Source of the DNA: Wuchereria bancrofti
Taxonomy: Eukaryota; Nematoda; Chromadorea; Rhabditida; Onchocercidae
Direction: 5' to 3'
Assembly (NCBI GenBank): GCA_005281725.1
Contig: SSBO01000012.1
Coordinates: 14,065,088-14,129,087 of the forward strand
Length of the DNA stretch: 64,000 nucleotides
Below the pieces are notes generated by a model. The model was not told the DNA's origin, made no database searches, and saw only the letters and a list, made by a program, of their open reading frames with translations. Shown piece by piece: positions 26,401 through 39,545 of the stretch (position 1 is its first letter; the number at the start of each line of letters is the position of its first letter). The translations under genes and the position numbers were made by a program.

Positions 26401-29400
26401 CCATTTCAGCCCACTGAATATCTTCTGGTCCACGTAATGACGCAGCACTCCAAAATTCTTTCCCTAATATATAATTAATTAAGAGAAATGTATAATTAAT
26501 TAAGAGAAATGTATTATTTAAAGGATTGAGTGAACATTTATGAAATGAATAGCTTCGATAAAGTTATCATATATTTCCATCACTAATACTTAACAGTAGA
26601 AGTAGAAGAGAAGAAACTGATTTAATAAAAGATTAAAAATGATGACATTTAACGAACCACTGTCAAACCTACTGCTCACATTCATCCCATAATAACCATC
26701 TGCACTGGTGCAAATAGACGAATGACCATAGCAGAAACATGGCGTACAACCGAACTGATTGTCCAATGACAAATCAAAATATCCAGGCTTGCATTTATTA
26801 CACTGCTGTCCTTCTACATTTAATTTGCAGCTACAACTACCTGTTTCCGAATCACAAACCGGTTCATTGTTCAATGATCCTGTCTTATCGCATAAACAGT
26901 TCCTAAAATGTATGACACAAAAGTTTCTTATCTTTAATGGAAAAATATTGCATTTTTAAATTTTAATGTTTAAGAAATGTTAAAAACTGATTGATTTAAA
27001 AACATCTTGCATTGATTACAAATGAAGCATACTTGCATCCACTAATCGAGAACCCATAATATCCACTCATGCAATGGTCACAGAAATGACCACCTACTCC
27101 AGGCTTGCATGGACACTGACCATGGTCATCGCATTGCATGCCTAGTGATCCAATTTCGTTACATTGACATGGAATACAGTAATGTTCACCAGGACGACGC
27201 CAATTAAAAGGTGCGCATTCCTCGCAGTGCGCTCCCTGAAATATAAATATCAAAAGCATACATATCAAATCGATAAATATTAATTTCAAAATTTAACTTA
27301 AACTTATAATATTTTTTTAGTTTTCTTAATTTTATTAGAATCATAACACGAATACAATTTTTGCTTTTTAATATATTTCCTGATATAAAATGATTGCCAC
27401 GCTTTATTTTTTGATGCATTTACTATACATTAAATTATATCAAACAATTAATTTACGCCTGTTTCTCTTTATTACTTTAACTCGCAAAAACCTATAGGTA
27501 TGATTACCAATGAACATTTTTTAGATTGTATTATTAAGAAAAAATAGGATTAACAATGATTCCTGTTTCAGTTTTTGTTTTAAATTTAAAAGAGAGAAGA
27601 TACTGACAGGAAGACGAAATTATGTGAAGTATTAAACCTGCGTATTGCCAGCACAATCAATACAATGTCCACCACTACCAGTACGTTCGAATAATGCCTG
27701 ATCAAAGTAGCAACGATTTGATAAATGACTGCAATTGCAAGCTAAAAATTATAAACATTAATTGAAATATGTTACAAAATAAAGGTCAGCATATGCTCGA
27801 AGGTATTCACATTGACATCAAGGAAAGATAACCAATAGCAATATCAATTCGGAAATATTTTGCTTCTCGCGTTTATCAGTTTAAATTTTATAATTAAATA
27901 ATAATGCTAATAATAATTATTTAAACGATGAAAGTAACTAATTGTAGAAAAGTGTACACAGATATGATAAGAAATCACCACACTTCTAATTAAATTAATA
28001 TGAAAAAATCTCCAAAACATTACTACCATTTTTTCATTTAAATCAATTGTAATTGACAAGGAAAATAAATCTCGACTGAAAATTTCTCCTTCTTATCATC
28101 ATAACTCTCCATCTTATCACCATATTATTATCATTATTGTTATCATTAATCAATTAAAACCTCACTAATGCATTCATTTGCCTCTTTTGCAGTTCCAACC
28201 CGCCAAGGTCGATCGTTGTAAAAAGGTAAGCATTGGTCACAATCAGCGCCCATAGTATTGTGCTCACATCGACATACCAAACGATCTTCACCATCACCAG
28301 TTGACTTCACGCATTCACTTGCATGTCCGTTACATTTACACCTGCAAATATTTTAGTATCATTTATCTTGAATGGAAACAGATGTGTCGGAAGGACAAAC
28401 TGCATGCCGGAACCGCAATAATGGTCCATTTCTTATGTTAATATAGTTTTGTAAATTTTGAACTGAATTTGTATAATTTTATGATAATTAACTTTCAATA
28501 TTTTTCTCCCACCCAAACAATCTAATTACCTTCCACCAACAGCGAAATCCGATATAGCATAGTAATATGATCGTAAGACTTTTGCATCCCGGAACACTTC
28601 ATCGCCAAACGTATTCATCCGCGTCAACATGATCCGTATTTCAGATGCTGTCACCCATTCCTGCATTTTTTTCATAGGAAAGTCTATTCATTAAGTGCAA
28701 GTAATATGTGAAAAATGTTGAATTAAAAATTATTTCATCAAAAATTGTGATCAAAACACAATGCTACATTAATGGATTTCTTAAATGACATATTGTTTAG
28801 AGCCTAGCCCTTATGTAGAGCTATAAAGTAATCATGGAAAAAGCATGTCGACATGCACTTGAATAAACGGAATGGTCAGCTTGGATGATTAAATGGTTTG
28901 ATGACATTATCAAGCAAACTATTATCAAGTAACTATTATCAAATAACTTCTATCAACTATTATTATCTATTATCAAGCAATATGATGTAAGACGAAACCT
29001 GCAGTGTTTCACTCTCCTCGAAATTTTGACTGCTAGGTCTACCTTCCAGTGTTGAAAATGCGATATTACCGCCAGTTAATGGAGAAATATCAGAGAATTC
29101 CCGCGTACACTGTGCTACAGCTTCATTACTCGGCAAAATGGGTGCTTTCTCGAGTATTCCATATGTTGAACGACATGATCCACTTCAAAAGAAAAGTACT
29201 TTCAATACACTTATTTATTTAGAAAAAGTATTTATTCACCTAAATATCTTTCGCTATTACAAATGCGAAATAGTTTACTTATAAAAGATAAAAGGTTAAA
29301 TTTGCTAACCTGTAATACTGCCACGGAATCCAGTCATCATCAGGATGAGTTTTCTTAAAAATTGCAAAACTTTCCGGTCTTGGACTGACAAATTTTAATC

Positions 29401-30517
29401 TGACATAAGTGATATCGAATGTTTTTCCAAGACGTAGCGTTAAATTGATGCTATTTGGATATTGCATACCTTCGTTCATCGTTTCCGATTGCCACCAGGT
29501 TTCGTTATTAGCATTGTTAAAATCAGTCAAATAAGCGGGAGGATGAGCATATGCCTAAATAAGTTATAGTTATTTGGTATAATGCTTAAAACATACACTA
29601 TAATTAATCGTTTCAAACAATTAACTCAAAGATGATTTAAAATTAGCGAATAGGGAATACCCAAAATTGTTCCATTACAAAATAGAAAAGATATATATAT
29701 ATATATATTTTAAATTGAAAGGGAAATTGATATAAAAATTAACTTGACAAGTTATGAGAAAAAATTGTTCCTAATATAAAAAAAATTAATGAAAGCATTT
29801 CACCTCAACTCTGCTATCGCAGATATCACAAACTTTACGTACGCCACTGTGACCTGTCTGTACACAATAGCTGAAAAATATTCCACTAAATTTTTTCAAA
29901 AAAAAAAATTGCACATATTATATGAGGCAAAGGTTCAAATAAAGAAGATAATAATGATAATCAAATTTCACATAAAAGAACTGTTCATCTTTTATGATAT
30001 CAAAATTTATTCTCTTAATAATTCAATTTTAAATGATGCCCATTCATTTTGTTTCTTTTCTAACAGTTGCAGAAATTGGTGATTTTTTTTAAGTTTATAA
30101 TTTGGGTATGAATATGAATAATTGAATCGTGCAATTAGAATGTATAAATTGACCTTACAGGTCCATTAACACCACACGTATTAGTTACTTCAACCTGAAG
30201 ATTGAATGCAGCATTGATGAAATCTGGTACACATCGCTGTGGAATATTCATGTCATCGTAGCATGGACTACTTCCTAAAATTAATTAATTTATCATTTTT
30301 ACTTATACAATAGGTATACATTTAATCAATAAATAGTGCTTATCATCTTTTAATCATAATTTTTTTCCTTTTTTTGGGACCTGGAATATGATGATTCGGA
30401 TCAATTGATGGATTCTGCTCTGCTGGTTGCGCTAGTACTGTTTCAAATATCCAAATTAGAATGTATATTAATTGTAGTACTCTTAAATTTGTCCTACATG
30501 GCTGGCGATGTAGTATC
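14408..30517 (-). CDS. lam-2: Laminin gamma chain (lam-2/LAMC1 type), start exon missing
   Basis: 31 exons sum exactly to 1,628 residues plus stop. First visible exons: 30381-30517, 30154-30274, 29804-29870, 29310-29554, 28999-29182, 28530-28660; last: 14408-14575. Order: hydrophobic signal segment ([20 protein letters not shown]), laminin N-terminal domain (residues about 46-295, with [16 protein letters not shown] and [10 protein letters not shown]), cysteine-rich LE repeats, a laminin IV type A domain (about 525-667), more LE repeats to about 1035, then a coiled coil to the end. An IV-A domain within LN-LE-coil order marks gamma; beta has a different insert. The chain assembles with alpha and beta in basement membranes. 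The first exon lacks an in-frame ATG, so a start exon lies upstream, within 30518-43385 or beyond. One intron (25966-26252) needs a GC donor. The C-terminus reads [13 protein letters not shown]. Confidence 0.93.
18036..18063. repeat. Perfect 28-bp palindrome in a laminin intron
   Basis: The sequence reads the same on both strands over 28 bases with no spacer, centred on AATT between 18049 and 18050, with arms beginning attagccaaatt. It lies in the intron between exons 17753-17865 and 18078-18236, about 15 bp from the donor side of the latter. It could form a hairpin in the pre-mRNA or be a dimeric protein site, or be chance in AT-rich DNA. Confidence 0.8.
19810..21353. other. Long laminin intron, 1.5 kb
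   Basis: Intron between exons 19703-19809 and 21354-21484. It holds open frames without splice support and a mixed TATG/TG plus GA tract at 21218-21267. Nothing gene-like was found on either strand. Confidence 0.7.
21983..22036. repeat. TG/TATG microsatellite
   Basis: Imperfect TG dinucleotide run interrupted by TATG and CG units, inside the 2.3 kb laminin intron. Likely length-variable between isolates. Confidence 0.85.
22612..22663. repeat. AGT/AAT trinucleotide microsatellite
   Basis: A run of AGT units with AAT and CAT interruptions, within the same laminin intron. It is not part of any coding exon. Confidence 0.85.
22763..22806. repeat. TG microsatellite
   Basis: Imperfect TG run with CTG and TATG interruptions, in the laminin intron about 750 bp from the first TG tract. 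Confidence 0.8.
26470..26511. repeat. Two tandem copies of a 21-bp unit
   Basis: Two adjacent, identical 21-bp units beginning tataattaattaag and ending aaatg lie just upstream (on the gene strand) of the acceptor for exon 26253-26463 of the laminin gene. They form part of the intron's AT-rich stretch and probably arose by recent slippage. Confidence 0.85.
29690..29708. repeat. AT dinucleotide run
   Basis: Short perfect AT repeat inside the intron between laminin exons 29310-29554 and 29804-29870. Similar short AT runs occur at about 41757-41773 and 41934-41948. Confidence 0.8.
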
Positions 30518-33500
30518 CTGCAAATAAAATCGTTTAAATAATTAATTTTCAAATAAACAGAAGAAAAGAATAGAAACTTTGTAACATAACTTGATCTAAT
30601 TGTATAAGCAAAAAAGACAGATTTATTGTACGTATATCGCTATAATAATAATAAATATTACCAATTATGATTAAAATTTCACCTAATCATATGCCGTTGC
30701 ATTGTTTAAAATCTTGCTGATTAAAGCAAGTGCTGCTGGTAATTGAATTGATAAAATTTGCTTTATCAATAACAAGCAAATATTCTTAATGTTTTACGGT
30801 GACGAAAAAAGCAAAATTTTGTAAAGTTCGTTATGAGGTATACTACTGATGAATTCTGCATAAGAGTTTGATTACAATTCATCGTATTGTTCCATCTCGA
30901 AAAGGGCTGAAAAAAGTTATTAATAGCTAAATTAAAATTAACATTAACAAATAACGGAAATATAATGATGAAATGATCAGTCATTGATTGCTATTGTAGT
31001 ATAAGATGAAAAGTTGAGTTCAGATAAAAACAAGTGAAATGGAAATTATTTCGATTGAATAAGTATGCATTATTGTACATTGTATACAAATAGTATTAAC
31101 AGAATTATTTTAGTGAAGACACTTTAAAAAAATGAGTGAGAATGTCTCTAAATAATTCATTTTCAATATGTTTAAAATGATAACCGCATTAATTGAAAAT
31201 AATTTTACTCCAATATAAACAAATCTTTTTTTTTTAAAAAAAAAAAGTGAATAATCTACAACATAGACAAGAAAATGAAGGAAGAAACTGAAGTGTTTAA
31301 ATGTGATTGAATAAATTGTCCGACAACAGTGTGACAGCAATATACACATCTGTCAAGCAAATGAGATAGAATTTAGAGCAAATGAAGTGAAGTGAAGTTA
31401 AATAATAGTATCGTGAAAATAGTGAAAGGCCATATGTTCCCTCCTTATGGTATTCATATGATACTAAATAAGCCAGATGTTTGAACTGATCTTTAATCTT
31501 AGCTTAATTTTATTTAGACAAAAAAGTTCAGATAGAATTAAATTAGCAATTATCCACCTAAACAACCTCAACGAAATAATGATAATTAATTTGGCAAAAA
31601 GATGAAGGTAATGTCATTTTTAAGATTCCAATTAAACGAAACGATGATAGCTTTTTTTTGCATGTCAAAGCAATAATTAGAAATGAAATTAGTGGAATTT
31701 TCAATATTTATATACAATCTATTGCAAAAGATGTTTTACTGATAGGCATTTTTGGTGAAATTTTTTGAAAATTCAATTTCTTGCATTCATATTTTAACTA
31801 TTGCTGCAAATTATTATGAAAGAGATTGCTGTTTTCATTAGAGAGACAATTTGAGGAGTAATTGAAAAAAAAGTTGAATTACTAGAAAAGCTAACAAAAT
31901 TCAAAAGAAATGATTATATTTTCAAGTTTGTTTAATCAGCTGCAAACGATGGCAACATTGGCGATGTATATTGCACAAGAAGTTTTTTCATCAAATAAGT
32001 CCTATCATTGAGAAAAATTTTTGAAGGTTGAAAGAGAACGCTGACCAAAGTTCAAGTAACTTCTATTTCTTCTCCTTCTTCATGTCATTTTAAATATCGT
32101 TTTCGTTATCATTAAGACGAGCGATAACGGTGGAAACGGTGGCAAGAAAGGTAGCAGCCTAAGAAGCAGTACATTACTAATAATTGAAACCAAATGTAAT
32201 GCTTACCGAATTTTGCGATGTTTCAAAAATTGAATATTGCGATTGAAAACGACTGAAATAAATTATCGCAACGATGCAGTATGTAATTCATATATGTATT
32301 TATGCATGCATTCGCATATATTTTAAAGGTAGCATTATAGAAAGGTGATAAATATTATTTATAATAATACCTGTATTAGTTTATGTCAGAATATTTGCAT
32401 ATATCTAAAGCATCAATTAATAAATCATAACTGCAATATTTCGATGGAATGATTGCTGCTTTTGAAGGAATGAATTTCACACATAAGTTCAAGTCATACA
32501 CTATTCATTACTAATTATTGCAAATTATCAAATTACTAAAATAAACACTGATAAACTGGTAATGGTAGCATTAATATATATGGAATCAATGCAAAACATT
32601 TCTTTTATCATTATATTAACTCTCCATGTTGCTGTTAACATAATCCATTTCTAGAGTTTACTGTATCATTAATTAGTTAACTAGTTAATTGTCTACAACT
32701 GATAACACTTTCTCATCATTTCATTTTAGCAGCATACTTTATGTATCATTTTGAAAAATATTTTCCTTTTTACTGGCCATTTTTGCAGAATTATTTTCAA
32801 GTAGTCAATAATACTTTTTATGTGAGCAATAAAGATCAGAATGCATTTGATGAATAGAACCGATCAATCAATATTAGAAGGTAAAAATGAGAAAAAAATA
32901 TTGCCAACATTTCTCTAACAAATAATAATTCTTTCCTGATTTCTGTTAAAATAAAACTTTCACAAATTTGCATCGAAATGAATTTGTCTGAAATTACTGG
33001 TCTATTCCAGACTACTCTAATAATAGTTATAAGCGATTAAGGGTTAAGAAATGGCTGCGATCATGAAATTATGATCAAAAGTAAATGCATAGAATTACTG
33101 ATATATTATATTCAAACAGAATGTGTGACATACATATATAATTATAAAATGATCGTTTGAATATGAAAATAGTAATTGACAGCAATAATGAAATTCGAAT
33201 TTAGTTGAAAAAACATGGGTTCAGTTGTATTTAATTTTCTTAAAATTTTGTTCAAAATTTTGGACATCCTTAAAAGGCCAATAGTATGATGTACTTTTTT
33301 GACTTACTTTTGGTGTGTTTCACCATCTCTTAATGATAAAATTATCTTTGATTATACTCACCTATCAGTAATATAATTCATTAGATAGCATTAAATTTCA
33401 AATGGTTTGATCAAAATTAACCTGAAAATTAAAAATAAACAAACAAAATGGATAAAAATTTATTTTAAATTATTGAATTTGAAACATTAATGATCACTTT

Positions 33501-34661
33501 GTTGTCATCCCTCAATTATCACTAAGATGAAAATGCTAACAAAGCGAGAAAATGATCAGTTCATAAATAAAGAAAAGTATCATTAAATTTTCACGAGCTA
33601 ACAACCTTAGTGTTTGCTTTTGATTCAAATTCAAACTATCTAATTATTTTAACTGAGTGCAAATTAGTTATGATGTGAACAGGGAGAAAGAGATAATCAA
33701 GAAGATAAAAGACTGCGATATTTGCGCTTGCTTACACTCAATAATCACAAATATATTTTGTCTGTTTGTTCAGTACTAATTTAAAGCTTTTTTTGACGTT
33801 TGTTTTTCATTACATCAGCTATCAAAAATATGGTAACAAGTTTTTTAGATGGCACACAAACTGCATTCTTTAATTAACTTTATATCTACGCTAAATTTGT
33901 CAAAACTTCAATTCATATCAAATTTAACCTTAAATAGTTTTAAAATTTGAAATCCTGACAATTCAAATCTTCAATCATAGTTTTTGAGCAATTAACGTTT
34001 TAATATACATAACTACTGAGCTGTTTAGAAATTTAGAGATGGACTTTTAGTGTTCAAAGATGCAACACTCTTTATTTGTCTGGGTTTGTCTGGGTAGAAT
34101 GATATGTTTGCAATCCATTGAATGGAGAAGATTAAATTACTTCATAAGTTGAATTAACAGTCAATTTATAAAATTAGATGATTTATATTTCATCAATTTA
34201 TTTTTTGTTATTTACAGAATGAAAGAAAATAGTACGAAACAACAAATTTAAATTCACATTTTAATTCTTTGGCATAAAAAATTAAAAAAAAAAGTGCGAA
34301 ATTAAATTGGCATAAGATACAGAGATATTTTGGTGAGTTATAATGTGAAAAAAGAAATGTTTTATAAAAATTTTCTTAATATAATCTTGGAACTGTTAAT
34401 AATTAATAAAATCTTAATTAGAACAATTAAATGGAATAATTCCTAATCAATGAGGAGATAAACTGAAAAACCGTTCGTAATATACTTCGTTCGTCAATTA
34501 AATGAAGCAATTAAAGAAAAATGATAAGAGAAGTTCACGTTACATGACCCTTGATTTTACTTTTCTAATACTGAATTACTTAACTGAGTGATTTCTAATA
34601 ATCATAATATATTATATTATACTTTATCAAATGATAGTTAAAATATCAATAGTGATCATTC

Positions 34662-34706
34662 TGAGAGGGAGAGAGAGAGAAAGACGGGGAGAGAGGAAGA
34701 CAGAAG
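34662..34706. repeat. GA-rich tract
   Basis: Imperfect GA/GGA/GAAA run in the region upstream of the laminin gene; same type as the tract at 971-1035. Confidence 0.75.
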
Positions 34707-35070
34707 AAATCATATTATCAACTAACACTTTTATTCATTATAAATACAGTTGCGATAGCTTTAATGAGTACAACAAGGAATTTTTTATTATTCATCAGAA
34801 GACGGATGTATATATATGTATATATAGCATTTGTTGATAGAATCATATGTACATAATAATTTTGTCCTTAGAAATTTAAAATTTGTGGTTGACAATGTAC
34901 GGAAGGTGAAGACAACGACGTAATAATAATAATTCACGCAGTGAAAAGAGCGCATACTCCAAAAGCAATTTCAAGGTCAATATAATGTGGAGCTGATATC
35001 ACTGCATTACATTTTACTACTACTTCATTTCATGCTTTTACACACATATATATCTTTCTGTATTTATATC

Positions 35071-35116
35071 GGGAGAGGGAGAGAAGGAGAGAAAGAGAAA
35101 GGAGGAGGAAAGAGCG
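35071..35116. repeat. GA-rich tract
   Basis: Imperfect GGAGA and GAAA run, directly after a short ATAT stretch. No gene association visible. Confidence 0.75.
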
Positions 35117-36200
35117 ATGAAAGTAAAGAAATACATGTATAATACATGTCGTCACTGTCTCTTTAATATTTAAAAATGTTGACCTTTGTCACAGTTATCA
35201 GCATTATTGTTCAGTACTGAATAAATAAGCAACAAATCAAAGATCTTATGCTTTAAAGTTAAAATGTTTCGTTCATTTATTTAGAGATCATTTGCGCTGT
35301 CTCTTAGGAATGAAAGTAGTTTTTTAATAGATATGTCAAGACGCTATAATACATTTTGAAATTGAATGAAGAAAAAAATTAGTGGAAAAAAGTCTTAATT
35401 GAATAAGAATGAAGAATCATTGAAAGTGTAAGAATGGAAAACCAATTTTACAACCGAAAAAAAAAACTTGAAAAAATATAATTTTTGTTTTATAAAGCCA
35501 AAATTTACAAAGTGATTCAACAAATATTTTAATTTATTTATTCATTTTTTTTTCTCAAAGTTGAAGGTAATAATACGTAAAGAACAAGAAATGAATATAG
35601 AAAATAAATCAAAAGAAATGAATGCGCAACTATGTTATGTGCAAACAAAATTCTAACAAAATGAAATTATTTGTTGAAAATTTTTTAAGATGTAACAATA
35701 TGGAAATGATTGTCATAAAGAAGGGGAAAAATTGAAATTTATTGAGCGAATAAAAATAGAAAGAAGAATGAAAAAGAATAGAGGAAAAACGGATAATCTG
35801 TTGTTATGTAAATATGTTACGGAATAAAATTACTAATATCATCACCGTTTCACGTTGTTATTATTATTATTTCAGTTACTAGATCGAATTTCACGATCAG
35901 TTGAACTGTACATCTTTTTTTTTTTTTTGATTGACCAATAATATCTTGCATATTCCAATATATTAGATAATTTTCGTTCGTGAATTTTTAGTGGAAATAA
36001 CAATTCAATTTCCAATTTCATAGTATTACTGCATTGTTGAAATAATAATTTCTACAAAAAAGTTTCAAAATTTGATGTTACTGGGATTTCTTCATTTTCC
36101 ATTTAAACATAACAAGGAAAGTGTTGTCTATTCTTTATAAACCAAGGTTGTATTTTTACATTTTAAGTTAGACAAATTCAAATTGAAATCTGTTAGTTCC

Positions 36201-36234
36201 TAATTTTGCTACTTTAGCATAAGTAGCAAAATTA
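36201..36234. repeat. Hairpin with perfect 14-bp stem
   Basis: Left arm taattttgctactt at 36201-36214 and right arm aagtagcaaaatta at 36221-36234 are exact reverse complements with a 6-base loop (tagcat). No T-run or gene end is next to it and the stem is too short for a typical microRNA precursor. Function is unknown. Confidence 0.75.
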
Positions 36235-37704
36235 ATGGATGCAAATGAAACATTCAAAGATATTCTGTTCCACTTAAGTTTAATTCTCAACTTATTTTGC
36301 CACCGCTCAATAGTAATTCATTTGTGATTATCAAACTGAATATGTTTGACTTGTTCGAAATAATTACATTGAAATATTTTTAATGAATAATGATATATAA
36401 GAATAATATAAATAAATAAAATATAAAACATACAATATATGTAATTATGTAAAATAAAATATGTAAGTAATATTTAAGGATATAATAATACTTTCTAATG
36501 AAAAATAATATGTAAATATTACATGCATCATTCAGTTAGCGGCAAACTTTATGCGCTCCTTTAAATACTGTACCTTATGCGCTCATTTGATGTATACCCA
36601 AATGTCATAGTTGAATTGATTGTACATAATTTATAAGTAATAAAAGAAAAGTAAGCCATTTTTAATACGAAGTTTTAAACTTAAATAATAAGCAAAATCA
36701 TTGAACAAATGAAATTGGCAAATATATATAAGAAAAAAAGACAATTGTGAAACAAACTCTATGATGTATATTTGGCACACGGAAGCATTCCAAATATAAA
36801 AAAATAAATATTTAAAAAAAAAGAGAAATGCTATCTCCGATTATTACAAAACAACTGTTTACTGTTTCGTGAAAGATTAATGAAATCCTTCCACATGAAA
36901 ATAAATAAATAAAATTCACAAATCTTTGCAAAATTTAGTTTAATTTACATAGCTAATTACTAATTTCGTTATCTGATAGCTTACTGATTGCTTTATTAGA
37001 CATTTAAGAAGATAAAACATCAAAACAGATTAGTCAGAAAGATCTGTTGTGAATATTTTATAATTACAGTAATGATGAAAGCATTAAATTAGAAATTCGG
37101 CAAATTAATCAAAGTTGAAGCTATTATTTGCTGCCATTCTCGATCTGATGACACGAAGAGTGCTTGCTGGTTGATTCAGTTTGAGTTAAGGATAAAATTT
37201 TCAACAGCTAATATAATGCATACATAAGCTATAATTTTAGCAATCATTTAAGTCTTTTAGTAGAATTAGAGGTAACTTTGAAAACTAAGCTGATTTTCCA
37301 ATGAATTACAAATTTGCAATATTCCAAATGAAATTTTAACGGAAATTCCAGTTAAATTCCAAATAAGAAATTTCATATTCAGAGCAATTAGTTTTGGAAA
37401 AATCATATCTTCTTTTTTCTTCGGCTCTTTTGCTCCGCTTTGAGATTGTGAATGTTAAAATTGAAAAAAAAAAGCAGTTTTGAAAAAAATAAACAAATTA
37501 AAATAAAAAAAAAACTGAATAAGATGCAAAATTATTTTTAAATTTAAATTTTAATTATAAAAAAACGTATTAATGATGACTATATCATTAATTCATTTGG
37601 TGCAAAGTGAAGATGAATCAATTTTTGTTCCGGTGACTTTCAATAAAAGGTCGTTAAGATGCTGGCAATCGAGCTTTCAATCACGGCGAGATTCTTTTGC
37701 CATC

Positions 37705-37736
37705 TGCTCTCTCTCTCTCTCTCTCTTTCTCTCTCA
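37705..37736. repeat. CT microsatellite
   Basis: Near-perfect CT run ending in CTCTCAG. It looks like a polypyrimidine tract with an acceptor, but no coding exon with matching frame follows it on the plus strand. Confidence 0.8.
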
Positions 37737-38218
37737 GGTCAAATCAAATCAAAAAGAACAGCCGTTTCTCACAAACTATCCAATTTTCCACAATTACTAC
37801 TGCTTGCATTCAAATGACATATTTGATTAAGAGCAGTGGCAGTAGCAGAAGCCTAAATTGCTGTGATATTAGCGCCTCCAACTTCAGTTGTGACAAGTAC
37901 GCCATCTTCTCATACTAATCATTTCAATTCCTCTATTGTGTTACGAAATTTCATTTCCGATATGCTTTTTCTTCGCAAGCAAATAAATGAAATCATCAAA
38001 AGAATAAAAGTATCCTTTCAGCAAATTCGTTTAAACAGCGATATTAATGAAGTATTGGTACTTATCAAAAAGACAACCTAAAAGCAAAAGTATAATTTGG
38101 TTGGAAAATTATGAATTAAAATTGGAATGGTAAAAAATAAACTCAGTGAGAATAAGATTTTGGTAAAAAAAAAAATGAAATGCAAAATTCTACTTCTTTT
38201 AAAAGGGACTGGATGAGA

Positions 38219-38247
38219 TGGAGAGGAGGAGGAGGAGGAGGGGGGGA
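38219..38247. repeat. GGA-repeat and G-run
   Basis: Several GGA/GAG units followed by a run of seven G, unusual in such AT-rich sequence. It could form a G-rich structure, but only one long G-run is present. Confidence 0.75.
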
Positions 38248-39490
38248 AGTTTATAACTGATAAAACTGATGAGGATAAGGGTTTATGATTCATATGACAA
38301 CGAAGTGGCCAGAAAAATTACCATTTATAGATTGATAATACTTGCATGCTTGACCCAGTATTATATACTTGGCTCAAGCGATACTTGCATACTTGGCTCA
38401 GACAGTATTTGCATAGTTGGTTCGAATTATTTCGTAATTCTTAAATTTTTGGATAATTTTCGGAGATACCAAGTGCTATTTCAGTCAGAAATATATCAGC
38501 CAAAAGTGAGAGAAAGTCAATAAAACAGTAAATAAATATGAGAAATGGTAGTAAAGGATCATAAGAAAATAAAGGAGAGGGAGAGAGACAGAGAAAGAGA
38601 GAGAGAATATCAAAGTGGACAAATATTTATTGCTACTTGATATTATTAAATAAGTGCTGAATTAAGGTTTCTGGTCTAACTTTAGAATAATTTGTGTGAA
38701 AGAAATTGTAACATTTAGAAATGGAAGCGATCGTCATGAAACTGTCGTGTGACGAATTTCTGCACATTCCATCTCTTTCCAATCTTTCTCATTCTAAGTG
38801 ATATAGAACAAAAAAAAGGAAAGAGTGGAGATGGTGGCCCGTTTGTTCATATTTGTTTACTTGGCAATCTCATCCCAACGTCATGTGACTACGATGGTTG
38901 CTGACCATCACTGACCATCTGTTCCTCTCTTCTTAGTTCTTCGTTCTGGAACTGATCGTTCGGCAAAGTAAGGTAAGATGTGATACTTTAAATTAGAAAA
39001 GAAACATAAATGTATACAAAATGGTAAATAAAAATAGATGAGATGAGAAGTGAAAAAAAGTGCAAATGAGCAAGGTAGCATTGTTAGTAGTAGTAAATAA
39101 AAGGTGACGATGAGAGGGGACAGCAGCGTGACGGAGACAGGCCAACAGCTTTAGAAAAGAAAAGGATCCTAGTGGATTTGTGGAAGTCTCTTCGAAAGAC
39201 AATCAACAGAGAAGAAATAAAATGCAGTGAACATTATCAGTGATTATTATCACTGCTAGCAATTTTAATCCTCCATTGGTTCATATTACCTCTGTCCATT
39301 AAAGGACCAGAAAGGATTACTCATCTACCTGTCTATCGCATCATCATCATTACCATTACTGTTATTATTCTGATTTAACGACGAGACAAACAGGTAAGAC
39401 AGGGCGCATCGTCACTTTGTGTGTGAAGCAGACATTGAGAGATTGTCGAAAGAAATCGTTACGTGTGTACAATAATGGTAATGTAGTAAG

Positions 39491-39545
39491 TGGTGGTACA
39501 CATACACATACGCGCAGATACACACATACATACATACACTCATAA
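39491..39545. repeat. CACA/TACA microsatellite
   Basis: Imperfect CA and TACA units with a CGCG interruption. No coding or splice signal adjoins it. Confidence 0.75.

Noticed and set aside
30766..30984. Candidate laminin start exon with ATG at 30984
   Set aside because: No donor in phase 2 with a plausible signal peptide join; choosing it would be guesswork.
38269..38523. 84-codon plus-strand frame
   Set aside because: It is made of short internal repeats (cttggctca-type units), has no conserved pattern and no splice context.
38993..39202. Minus-strand frame as possible laminin first exon
   Set aside because: Not linked by phase or signal sequence to exon 30381-30517, and 8 kb away.
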